From: an uncultured Nitrospira sp.
GTDB taxonomy: Bacteria > Nitrospirota > Nitrospiria > Nitrospirales > UBA8639
Reading direction: 5' to 3'
Assembly (NCBI GenBank): GCA_902500695.1
Contig: CABVRQ010000014.1
Span: 28,716-50,219 of the forward strand
Length of the DNA stretch: 21,504 bases
Shown here: piece after piece, positions 14,850 to 21,504 of the stretch
Layout: every line of letters begins with the position of its first letter
How positions within the stretch are numbered: position 1 is the first letter of the stretch
Position numbers and translations under genes: made by a program
The notes under the pieces: model-generated
What the model was told of the DNA's origin: nothing
Databases searched by the model: none
The model's input: the letters and a program-made list of their open reading frames with translations, nothing else

Positions 14850-16076
14850 GTCGTCAGTCGCTGAACGCAATGGGTCATGTTGGTGCTCACCATGCCGTCT
14901 GACCATGTCCTCAAGATTTTGGGGAAAAGAAGTTTCTTCAATCGGTTGAGTAGGGAAATCATTATCGGACCCTAACGTATCGCGATCTCTCCAAAACACG
15001 GGTTCATTTTGCATATACACGACTAGTAACTTCGCAATGGCCTCGAGTCCGCTCAGATGAGTCCGCTCATATCCGTGAGAGGAATCGACCCCAAACGTGA
15101 GGAGGGCGGTCCGAATATCATTCCCGGCCTCTACGGCCGACGCACTGTCACTTCGGTAGTCACAAAAAATGTCCCGTTGAAATGGAATGTCATGATCCAC
15201 ACATAAGGCGATGAGCCGCCTGACCAGATGATAATCAAAAGGCCCGGCTGAATCGGCCATGGCAATCGTCGCGCCAAATTCACTCGAAGCTTGAAAAGGC
15301 GCGGGGGTACCGTTATCAATCGTGATCATTTCGGCCACATCACCATGTAAGATCGCTGATGCCCCGGAACCGACCTCTTCTGAAATCGTAAACAGTAAAT
15401 GGCAATCCACAGGGAGGGCGACCCCGGTTTCAAGGATGGATTTGGCAGCAGCCAGGATGGTGGCCACTCCGGCTTTATCATCCAAATGCCGCGAGTTGAT
15501 AAATCCATTGGGACCGATTTCAGGTGAGGGATCAATGGCAATGAAATCACCAATGTGAATCCCGAGTCGTTGGAGGTCCTGCTCAGTCGATAAGGGTTGA
15601 ATACGTCCATTGACGTCGGTAACTGTTTCATCGAGTCGAATTTCCAGATTCTTCCACGACACCGGTTGCGTATCAATCTCGTCACCATAGGTGTGCCCGG
15701 AAGCTTTCAGAGGCAGGATGGTGCCACGATGCATACTGGTATCGGAAAAGACGGTCACACGCGCACCCTCGGCAAATCGACTGGACCAGGATCCGATTGG
15801 CACAATGGTCAGCCGGCCGTTGTTTTTGAGCCATTTGACCAGAGCCCCCAGGGTGTCCAGATGAGCCACAATGGCTCGATCAGGCGTACTGACCTTTCCC
15901 GCCATTGTGGCGCGAATCGCTCCGCGCCTGGTGAGTTCGAAGGGAATTCCTAATTGCTTAAGTTCACCCGACACTGCATGGACAATTTGATCGGTATAGC
16001 CGGTCGGACTCGGAATCGCCAATAATTTTTTAAGAATATGCAGGAGATACTGAGTGTCAATTTTGAATTCGATCAT
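14847..16076 (-). CDS. M42-family peptidase of the osmoprotectant NAGGN system
   Basis: A 409-residue dinuclear-metal aminopeptidase-like protein of family M42. Metal and catalytic positions are visible in order: H72 in AHLDTLG, D199 in SRHLDDKAG, the glutamate pair E233-E234 in ISEEVGSG, D254 in TIDNG, and H340 in RTHLSG. It belongs to the subgroup coded beside NAGGN synthesis genes, judged from its position 24 bp after ngg and its C-terminal extension. Its biochemical role in the system is not established; turnover of NAGGN or release of amino acids when osmotic stress ends is a reasonable guess. Start: the ATG at 16076 with AGGGGA about five bases upstream, preferred over GTG at 16091. Cytoplasmic. 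Confidence 0.94.
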   Translation of the reverse strand: MIEFKIDTQYLLHILKKLLAIPSPTGYTDQIVHAVSGELKQLGIPFELTRRGAIRATMAGKVSTPDRAIVAHLDTLGALVKWLKNNGRLTIVPIGSWSSRFAEGARVTVFSDTSMHRGTILPLKASGHTYGDEIDTQPVSWKNLEIRLDETVTDVNGRIQPLSTEQDLQRLGIHIGDFIAIDPSPEIGPNGFINSRHLDDKAGVATILAAAKSILETGVALPVDCHLLFTISEEVGSGASAILHGDVAEMITIDNGTPAPFQASSEFGATIAMADSAGPFDYHLVRRLIALCVDHDIPFQRDIFCDYRSDSASAVEAGNDIRTALLTFGVDSSHGYERTHLSGLEAIAKLLVVYMQNEPVFWRDRDTLGSDNDFPTQPIEETSFPQNLEDMVRRHGEHQHDPLRSATDD

Positions 16077-16100
16077 ACAATCCCCTATCACCCCGAAGGG

Positions 16101-17885
16101 CTACTTCAATTTTGTGGGTGTCTTGGTTTGAGGAAACAACAGGTCGATAAATCGTTCCGCCGTCGGCTGCGGTTCATGGTTAGCGAGACCGGGTCGCTCG
16201 TTGGCTTCAATAATGACGTAGTCAGGCTTGGAAATCGATGTGACGATAAAATCAAATCCCACCACAGGGATAGCCAGCGCTTTGGCACCAACCACCGCCG
16301 CGGTGGCTAAATCGGGATGAAGCTTTCCGGTCACGTCATGAATGGTTCCTCCCGTATGGAGATTGGCTGTCTTACGCACCGTGATGGTTTTGCCTTTAGG
16401 CAAAATCTTTTTTAGAGTATAGCCGCCCTCCTTGACACACCTCCTGGTTTCTCCGTCCAGAGGAATTCGACTCTCTCCGCCGGTCAATCGTGCCCGTCGC
16501 TGACTCTGCCGGTCAATCAATTCGGCAATCGTATGATGGCCCGTCCCCGTGATTCGTGGTGGTCGTCGAACGGCAGCGGCAACCACTTCATAATTAATCA
16601 GCACAATGCGTAAGTCCTCGCCCTTCACATATTGTTCCAGAATAACGTGATCACCGGATTTGCCTGCAAGGGTGATTGCGGACTCCACTTCCTTCACCCT
16701 ACGCACATCCACACTCACGCCGGCTCCCTGTTCCCCCATCGCCGGCTTAACAACAATCGATTGATACTGTTCAAGAAATTTGCCGTTGTGCTTCCGCCCA
16801 TTGGCCTCCATCTGAGCTGGAACGGATAGGCCGGCTTCCCGTAGCACCCGCCGCGTGAGGGTCTTATCCGCACAACGGCTCATCGCAATCGCCGTGGTCA
16901 ATTCGGACAACGATTCCCGACAGGTGATGGACCGGCCCCCAAACGTCAAGCTGAAGTACCCCTTTTCGGCATCCAGGACATCCACGTCGATGCTTCGACG
17001 TCTGGCCTCGTTGACAATAATGGTGGCATAGGGGTTGAGACGTCGATCCGGTGAGGGACCTGCAAATAATTTTTCATTAATGGTATTTCGCGTTTTCACC
17101 GCAAACACAGGAATTCGTCCAAATCCCAGTTTCCGGTAAAGCGCAATGGCTTCATGATTGTCATGCAGCACCGAGAGGTCCACATAGCTGCACCCTCGGG
17201 CTTTCATACGTTCGGCCACTTGACGGATCAAGGCCTCCCCCACTCCCGGATGGTGAGCTTGAGGGTCAACAGCCAGACTCCAGATGCTACTGCCTTTTTC
17301 GGGATCGTCAAAAATCAGGCGATGATTCACACCTAAGATGACGCCAATCACTTCATTGGTAGCCTGGTCTTTGGCGAGAAGATAGCAGAGTTTTTGCGAG
17401 CGGCGATGCCTCATGAGGACATCAAGGTCGGCAGTGACCATGCCCCGCGCTGCATAGATCCGGTTCAAAGCCGTCACATCAGCCTCGGACTGGATGGGGG
17501 TCATCACCAGGCCCGATTTCTGATTTGCGACCGATTGATAATCAGCTAACCACAATCGAAACGTATGGGAAGGATCCAGAAAGAGCTTATGAGGGCGCAG
17601 GGCCAAGACCACATGAGGATCCTGAAAATAAAAGGCAATATCCCGGTGGCCGGGCCGTTCTTGCAGCAGAGTGGAGGCCACCTCTTCCGGGCCACTAAAG
17701 GTGTGGGCAAAAATGAGCCGCCCCCAGCCACAGTCCAGCACGACTTTTGGCTTCACCCGCCGACCCTGGTAGGTCGCCGGCCCAACTTCCCAGTTTTTTA
17801 CCGTCGGCCCCATGGGTCGCTGACGGGAGCTCGTCATGTGAAGAGCCTGCGGGGTCTTCACAACATCGCGATCCTTAGATGCCAT
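16101..17885 (-). CDS. ngg: N-acetylglutaminylglutamine synthetase (GNAT/ATP-grasp fusion)
   Basis: A 594-residue two-domain enzyme that builds the acetylated glutamine dipeptide core of NAGGN. The N-terminal third (about residues 125-265) is a GNAT acetyltransferase: acetyl-CoA loop region QAHHPGVGEALIRQV (209-223) and NHEAIALYRKLGFGR (244-258). The C-terminal part (about 290-590) is an ATP-grasp ligase: VVKPAMGEQGAGVS (378-391), EQYVKGEDLRIVLI, and the metal-binding EANERPG (560-566). Start: the ATG at 17885 overlaps the asnO stop by 11 bp, giving translational coupling; the open frame extends to 17957 but lies within asnO and lacks a ribosome binding site. Middle gene of asnO-ngg-M42. The domain order matches the known Ngg family. 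Confidence 0.95.
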   Translation of the reverse strand: MASKDRDVVKTPQALHMTSSRQRPMGPTVKNWEVGPATYQGRRVKPKVVLDCGWGRLIFAHTFSGPEEVASTLLQERPGHRDIAFYFQDPHVVLALRPHKLFLDPSHTFRLWLADYQSVANQKSGLVMTPIQSEADVTALNRIYAARGMVTADLDVLMRHRRSQKLCYLLAKDQATNEVIGVILGVNHRLIFDDPEKGSSIWSLAVDPQAHHPGVGEALIRQVAERMKARGCSYVDLSVLHDNHEAIALYRKLGFGRIPVFAVKTRNTINEKLFAGPSPDRRLNPYATIIVNEARRRSIDVDVLDAEKGYFSLTFGGRSITCRESLSELTTAIAMSRCADKTLTRRVLREAGLSVPAQMEANGRKHNGKFLEQYQSIVVKPAMGEQGAGVSVDVRRVKEVESAITLAGKSGDHVILEQYVKGEDLRIVLINYEVVAAAVRRPPRITGTGHHTIAELIDRQSQRRARLTGGESRIPLDGETRRCVKEGGYTLKKILPKGKTITVRKTANLHTGGTIHDVTGKLHPDLATAAVVGAKALAIPVVGFDFIVTSISKPDYVIIEANERPGLANHEPQPTAERFIDLLFPQTKTPTKLK

Positions 17886-19647
17886 GGGACTGAAGCCACA
17901 GTTCCAATAACCCAAGCTGCCAGAGCTTTGACCCACGCAACGGCGTGAGATGATCATCCGGATTCTTTAACAATTCATCAATATAGCCGCGCTGAAAGAT
18001 TTCACGGTTCTGACTGGTCTGTGACAAAAGCGCCTCTTTCACCATGTCCAGATAAGGACCCCGCAGATATTTTAAGGCAGGGACGGGGAAGTACCCTTTG
18101 GGACGATCAATGACTTCGGAAGGGATCACCCGGCGTGCGACTTCTTTCAGAATGCCTTTTCCCCCTTGCGCAATTTTCATTTCGGCCGGCACTCGCGCGG
18201 CCAATTCAACGACTTCATGATCTAAAAACGGCACTCGCGCTTCCAAGCTCCATGCCATCGTCATGTTGTCGACACGCTTGACCGGATCATCGACTAACAT
18301 AATGGTTGTATCAAGCCGTAGGGCCTTATCAATCGGTCGAGAAGCTCCCGGTTGGGAAAAATGCTTCTCCACAAAACGCTGACTATGATCGTCCTCGTGA
18401 AACCGTGGATGAATGACTTGAAGAAATTCTTTCTGGTCGCGATCAAAAAACACCTGGCGATAGTCATCAATGGGATGTTGACTGTTCAATAGTGGAGGAT
18501 ACCAGTGATATCCTGCGAAAATTTCGTCGGCGCCCTGACCACTTTGCACCACTGTCACATGCTTGGACACTTCTTTAGAGAGCAAATAAAACCCGATGGC
18601 ATCGTGACTGACCATGGGCTCAGACATGGCATGAATGCAACCTGGCAGGTTGGGCAGTACGTGTGTCGTATCCACGGGAAGCTTGTGGTGACGGGTAGAA
18701 AATTCGGTGGCAATGATATCGGAGTAGGAGAATTCGTCCCCTTTTTCCTCTGCTACGGTTTCAAACCCGATAGAAAAGGTATTCAGGCCGGTGGCACCTT
18801 CAGCTGCCAACAGCCCCACGATGAGGCTCGAATCCAACCCGCCGGACAGGAGAACCCCGACGGGCACATCCGCAATAAGCCGGCGGCGGACAGCGGAACG
18901 CAGGACCTCATACAGCCGGTCTTGCCAGTCTCGTTCCTTCCACGTTCTTTCCTCTTCTCGCGGATCGAAGGAGAGTTGCCAATAGTGATGCTGGCGTCGG
19001 GCTCCCGTTGGCTCGATGACCATCATGGTGCCGGGCGCTAATTTTCGAATGCCTTTCAGCAAGGTGTGTGGTGCAGGTACCACCGCGTGAAACATGAAAT
19101 AGTGATGAAGCGCCACGGGATCCATTTCCATGGAGACGTTTCCTCCTGCTAGGAGAGCCGGGAGGGTCGATGCGAATCGAAACTGTTGCGACGTTTCAGT
19201 GAAATAGAGCGGTTTAATACCCAAACGATCACGTGCCAAGACAACCCGCTCTGAATCCCTTTCCCAAATGGCGAACGCAAACATGCCGTTTAAGCGGTGA
19301 ATGAATTCTTCCCCCCACGCATGGTAAGCCTTCAGAATAACCTCGGTATCCCCATGAGAGAAAAAGGTATAGCCTTTCCCTTCCAGCTCTTTTCTCAATT
19401 CCTTGTAGTTGTAAATCGCACCATTAAACACAATACCAAGCCCAAGCTTTGCATCCACCATGGGTTGCTGAGAAGCCTGGGTCAAGTCAATGACTTTGAG
19501 ACGTCGGTGCCCGAACCCTAACCGGCCTTGAACGTACAGCCCTGCTCCATCCGGGCCACGGCTGGTCATGGTGGCATTCATAGCCATCAAGGACTTCGGA
19601 TCGACGGGGTCACCTGAAAAATTAATCTGGCCTAAAATTCCGCACAT
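17875..19647 (-). CDS. asnO: N-acetylglutaminylglutamine amidotransferase (AsnB-like)
   Basis: A 590-residue class II glutamine amidotransferase resembling asparagine synthetase B, specialised to convert the dipeptide made by Ngg to its C-terminal amide (NAGGN). The N-terminal glutaminase domain starts MCGILGQINF, so Cys2 becomes the nucleophile after Met removal; RGPDGAG (30-36), HRRLKVIDL, FNGAIYNY (74-81) and HGDTEV (98-103) follow. The synthetase domain has the PP-loop SGGLDSS (268-274), SGQGADEIFAGY and the LEARVPFLDHEVVELA region. The start ATG at 19647 has AGGAAG nine bases upstream and is fixed by the required Cys2. Specific assignment over ordinary AsnB rests on the partnership with ngg and the M42 gene. 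Expression is probably osmotically induced; no operator could be identified. Confidence 0.95.
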   Translation of the reverse strand: MCGILGQINFSGDPVDPKSLMAMNATMTSRGPDGAGLYVQGRLGFGHRRLKVIDLTQASQQPMVDAKLGLGIVFNGAIYNYKELRKELEGKGYTFFSHGDTEVILKAYHAWGEEFIHRLNGMFAFAIWERDSERVVLARDRLGIKPLYFTETSQQFRFASTLPALLAGGNVSMEMDPVALHHYFMFHAVVPAPHTLLKGIRKLAPGTMMVIEPTGARRQHHYWQLSFDPREEERTWKERDWQDRLYEVLRSAVRRRLIADVPVGVLLSGGLDSSLIVGLLAAEGATGLNTFSIGFETVAEEKGDEFSYSDIIATEFSTRHHKLPVDTTHVLPNLPGCIHAMSEPMVSHDAIGFYLLSKEVSKHVTVVQSGQGADEIFAGYHWYPPLLNSQHPIDDYRQVFFDRDQKEFLQVIHPRFHEDDHSQRFVEKHFSQPGASRPIDKALRLDTTIMLVDDPVKRVDNMTMAWSLEARVPFLDHEVVELAARVPAEMKIAQGGKGILKEVARRVIPSEVIDRPKGYFPVPALKYLRGPYLDMVKEALLSQTSQNREIFQRGYIDELLKNPDDHLTPLRGSKLWQLGLLELWLQSHGI

Positions 19648-20023
19648 GTGCTCATCTTCCTTTGATCATCTGAAAATTCTCGTTGCCGTACTTGAAATAG
19701 TTGATGATCCCATATATTCACAAGCATCCCGAGCTCATCCGCTCCGAAGGAGCATGCCCTTATCAAGGATTGTCCTTTTAGGAATTGGCCCATTGTAAAC
19801 GGGAATTGTTGTCTAGGGGACGGGAAAATTTACCCTAATAATTAATCTCGACTTTGTCAAACGGGTCTGAAGGATATGCTCCCATCAGAGGACAAAAAAT
19901 TAGCTGTGCGAAAGGCGCCTTCTGCGTGATATTTTCAATCATGAAGAAAACATCTGTGCGAGGCTCCCGACAACATTCTCTTTAACAGAGAGTGTTGTTG
20001 CACACCCCTGGAGAACAGGAGAC
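19648..20023. other. Divergent promoter region between asnO and the ODP-like gene
   Basis: 376 bp with no supported coding frame. It holds a small GCTCC-GAA-GGAGC hairpin (19741-19753), an A/T-rich patch (about 19830-19850) and the strong palindrome listed separately. It should contain promoters for both genes, including the osmotically controlled one of asnO, but I could not assign convincing -35/-10 boxes. Confidence 0.5.
19970..19998 (+). promoter_or_regulatory. Strong palindrome / stem-loop upstream of the ODP-like gene
   Basis: Arms ACAACATTCTCT (19970-19981) and AGAGAGTGTTGT (19987-19998) pair over 12 bases with a single G-T pair and a 5-base loop (TTAAC). It ends 25 bases before the ATG at 20024. 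It could be a dimeric-repressor operator or a 5'-UTR stem-loop. There is no T-run after it, so a terminator is unlikely. Confidence 0.55.
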
Positions 20024-20779
20024 ATGATGAAGGACATGACCAGAGTAGCGGAGATTGCACCCGATCACTATGCAATCTCGATCTATGTGCCGGAGTTCAA
20101 TCTCCGGTTCAACCATTTTTTGATCAAGGACGAGGAGCCACTGCTGTTTCACACCGGGATGAAGCAGATGTTTCCGTTGGTGCGTGACGGAATCGCGCGC
20201 GTCCTAGATCCGGCCACCATTCGATGGATCTCGTTCAGCCATTTCGAAGCAGACGAATGTGGGGCGCTCAACGAATGGCTGGCTGTGGCTCCACGCGTGG
20301 AACCGGTGTGCGGTTTGGTCGCAGCGCTGGTCAGTATCAACGATTTCGCCGTTCGCCAAGCGCGCGTGTTGGCGCATGACGAAATCCTGAAAACTGGAAA
20401 ATATCGGCTGCGGTATCGCCAGACCCCTCACGTTCCGCATAACTGGGAAGCAGGCCTCCTGTTCGAAGAAGTCACTTGCACGTTGCTGTGCTCGGATTTA
20501 TTCTCTCATGAAGGAGACGTGGAGGCGGTGACCGAATCGGATATAGTCGAACGCGCCAAGCGGGCCTTGATCGAAGGTCAGAACGGCGCATTTGCCAATG
20601 CCTATCCCTATACGCCGCTGACCGGACCTATCCTGCATGGGCTCGCAGATCTCCGGCCGAAGCAGTTGGCGCTCATGCATGGATCCGCATTTGTAGGAGA
20701 CGCTGAACAGGCGCTACGGGACCTGGCAGGAACCATGCGGGAAGTGTTGGGTCAGAGCGCAGAAAGTTCTTCTCAATAA
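20024..20779 (+). CDS. MBL-fold diiron protein, oxygen-binding domain (ODP/flavodiiron-like)
   Basis: A 251-residue protein resembling the metallo-beta-lactamase-like diiron domain of flavodiiron proteins, without the flavodoxin domain. Visible ligand candidates: H73-x-E75-x-D77 in SHFEADECG, H136 or H139 in TPHVPHNWEAG, D158 in LLCSDLFSH, and H219 in LMHGSAF. In classical flavodiiron proteins the first motif is H-x-E-x-D-H; here the last position is E78. Stand-alone domains of this kind bind or reduce oxygen and can act as oxygen sensors; the role here is inference. The start has AGGA close before the first ATG at 20024; the next codon is also ATG and is better spaced. Cytoplasmic. It is followed 221 bp later by a RidA-like gene on the same strand. 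Base composition looks somewhat richer in G/C than neighbouring genes. Confidence 0.86.
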   Translation: MMKDMTRVAEIAPDHYAISIYVPEFNLRFNHFLIKDEEPLLFHTGMKQMFPLVRDGIARVLDPATIRWISFSHFEADECGALNEWLAVAPRVEPVCGLVAALVSINDFAVRQARVLAHDEILKTGKYRLRYRQTPHVPHNWEAGLLFEEVTCTLLCSDLFSHEGDVEAVTESDIVERAKRALIEGQNGAFANAYPYTPLTGPILHGLADLRPKQLALMHGSAFVGDAEQALRDLAGTMREVLGQSAESSSQ

Positions 20780-21000
20780 CCACTTACGGACGTCTCTACC
20801 GTCGGGTGTCGAAGGGTGGTCATATCGATTTGGAGAGTTCGGGCTCGGCCTAAGCAGTGATGCGATTCGACACACCGATACCAAGCGGAATTAATGACCT
20901 CCGAATAGATATACTGAACAATCTTCGTGTGTCCTGAATTGGCAATCCCAGAACCAAGGGGGTTATTGAGATATTGTTCAACATCTTTTAGGAGACGCTC

Positions 21001-21405
21001 ATGAACATTACACAAATCCGGATCGACCCCGATCCCTATGAGTCCTATCGTCTTTCACAAGGTTATCGGGTCGGGGATCTGCTCTTTATCTCAGGTCAGA
21101 CTGCCATCGATTCGAACGGTCGCATCGTCGGCGCAGGCAACTTTGATGTCCAAGCACGACAGGCATTCGATAATCTCGAGCGGGTGCTCCGTGCGGGAGG
21201 ATCGAGCTTACGGAACGTCATCAAAGTGACGATCTTCCTGACCGACATGACCCATTTCGATAAAATTGTGGAACTTCGCGGTCAACGGTTTACAGCTCCT
21301 TATCCAGCAGACACCATCGTGGAAGTCCGCTCGCTTTACTCCCCGGACGCGATGATTGAGATTGAAGCCATTGCCGTAGCCGATTCTGCGGCCGATTGGA
21401 AATAA
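21001..21405 (+). CDS. RidA/YjgF/YER057c-family protein lacking the canonical arginine
   Basis: A 134-residue single-domain RidA-family protein. Family features: GDLLFISGQTAID (25-37), QARQAFDNLERVLRAGGSSL (51-70), VIKVTIFLTDM (73-83) and the C-terminal IEIEAIAV (119-126). In archetypal RidA, which hydrolyses the reactive enamine/imine 2-aminoacrylate, an arginine before the final strands (R105 in E. coli, in PARSCVEV) binds the substrate carboxylate. Here that position reads PADTIVEV, with aspartate (D104). This places it among Rid subgroups that lack the arginine and are not expected to have the classical activity. Start ATG at 21001 with TTAGGAG seven bases upstream. It may be cotranscribed with the ODP-like gene. 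Cytoplasmic. Confidence 0.93.
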   Translation: MNITQIRIDPDPYESYRLSQGYRVGDLLFISGQTAIDSNGRIVGAGNFDVQARQAFDNLERVLRAGGSSLRNVIKVTIFLTDMTHFDKIVELRGQRFTAPYPADTIVEVRSLYSPDAMIEIEAIAVADSAADWK

Positions 21406-21504
21406 GGGTCATTCGGGTAAAATAATCTGAGCTGGAATATTTTGAGAATAATGTCCCCAGTGGCAATCGTCTAAAAATCTGTTGCCGCGAATATGAATAG
21501 ATCC

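Noticed and set aside
17886..17957. Longer N-terminus for ngg (24 extra codons)
   Set aside because: Lies entirely within the asnO coding region and has no ribosome binding site; the start at 17885 fits the coupled overlap.
20773..21015. Minus-strand 80-codon frame in the ODP-RidA gap
   Set aside because: Starts with TTG inside the RidA start and has no ribosome binding site. The translation (with RCVESHHCLG) looks coherent but has no CxxCH or other motif; it could be a remnant but is not supportable.

Overview
The window looks like chromosomal DNA of a free-living Gram-negative bacterium with near-even base composition. It is densely packed with ordinary metabolic, transport and stress genes. 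I see no rRNA, tRNA, CRISPR array, insertion sequence or phage gene. The mix (bacterial CarS-like protein, ATP/ADP-translocase-like MFS protein, NAGGN osmolyte operon, OPT transporter, HTTM/DUF393 cassette) would suit a Nitrospirota member, perhaps from a saline habitat, or a proteobacterium. This placement is inference and no marker gene settles it.

Left part, minus strand (1-3903): an ATP/ADP-translocase-like MFS protein, an AIG2/gamma-glutamylcyclotransferase-fold protein, a three-helix membrane protein and a sodium:solute symporter that runs off the left edge. Next comes a gene-poor stretch (about 3904-5299) with one weak hypothetical ORF. A plus-strand cassette follows (5300-7429): a possible mini-ORF, a membrane-anchored protein of unknown family, an HTTM-domain protein and a DCC-family (DUF393) thiol oxidoreductase. 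Its last stop codon overlaps that of a convergent metallophosphoesterase.

Middle (8542-12822): msrA, a membrane-anchored hypothetical protein, a 104-aa hypothetical protein, a CarS-like protein, ttcA, a putative HExxH zinc peptidase and a small DUF2892-type membrane protein. The last has structured leader DNA and a second possible mini-ORF overlapping its start codon.

Right part: the main coherent system is the minus-strand operon asnO-ngg-M42 peptidase (19647 down to 14847). It encodes synthesis of the osmoprotectant N-acetylglutaminylglutamine amide (NAGGN): Ngg makes the acetylated dipeptide, AsnO amidates it, and the M42 enzyme is the usual third partner of unproven role. An OPT-family transporter follows on the same strand after 60 bp and may belong to the system. 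Divergent from asnO lie a diiron MBL-fold (ODP-like) protein, preceded by a strong palindrome, and a RidA-family protein that lacks the canonical arginine.

I did not find a clearly new large system. The best candidates for novelty are the HTTM/DUF393 cassette with its unknown first gene, the OPT transporter beside the NAGGN genes, and the palindrome-controlled ODP-like gene.
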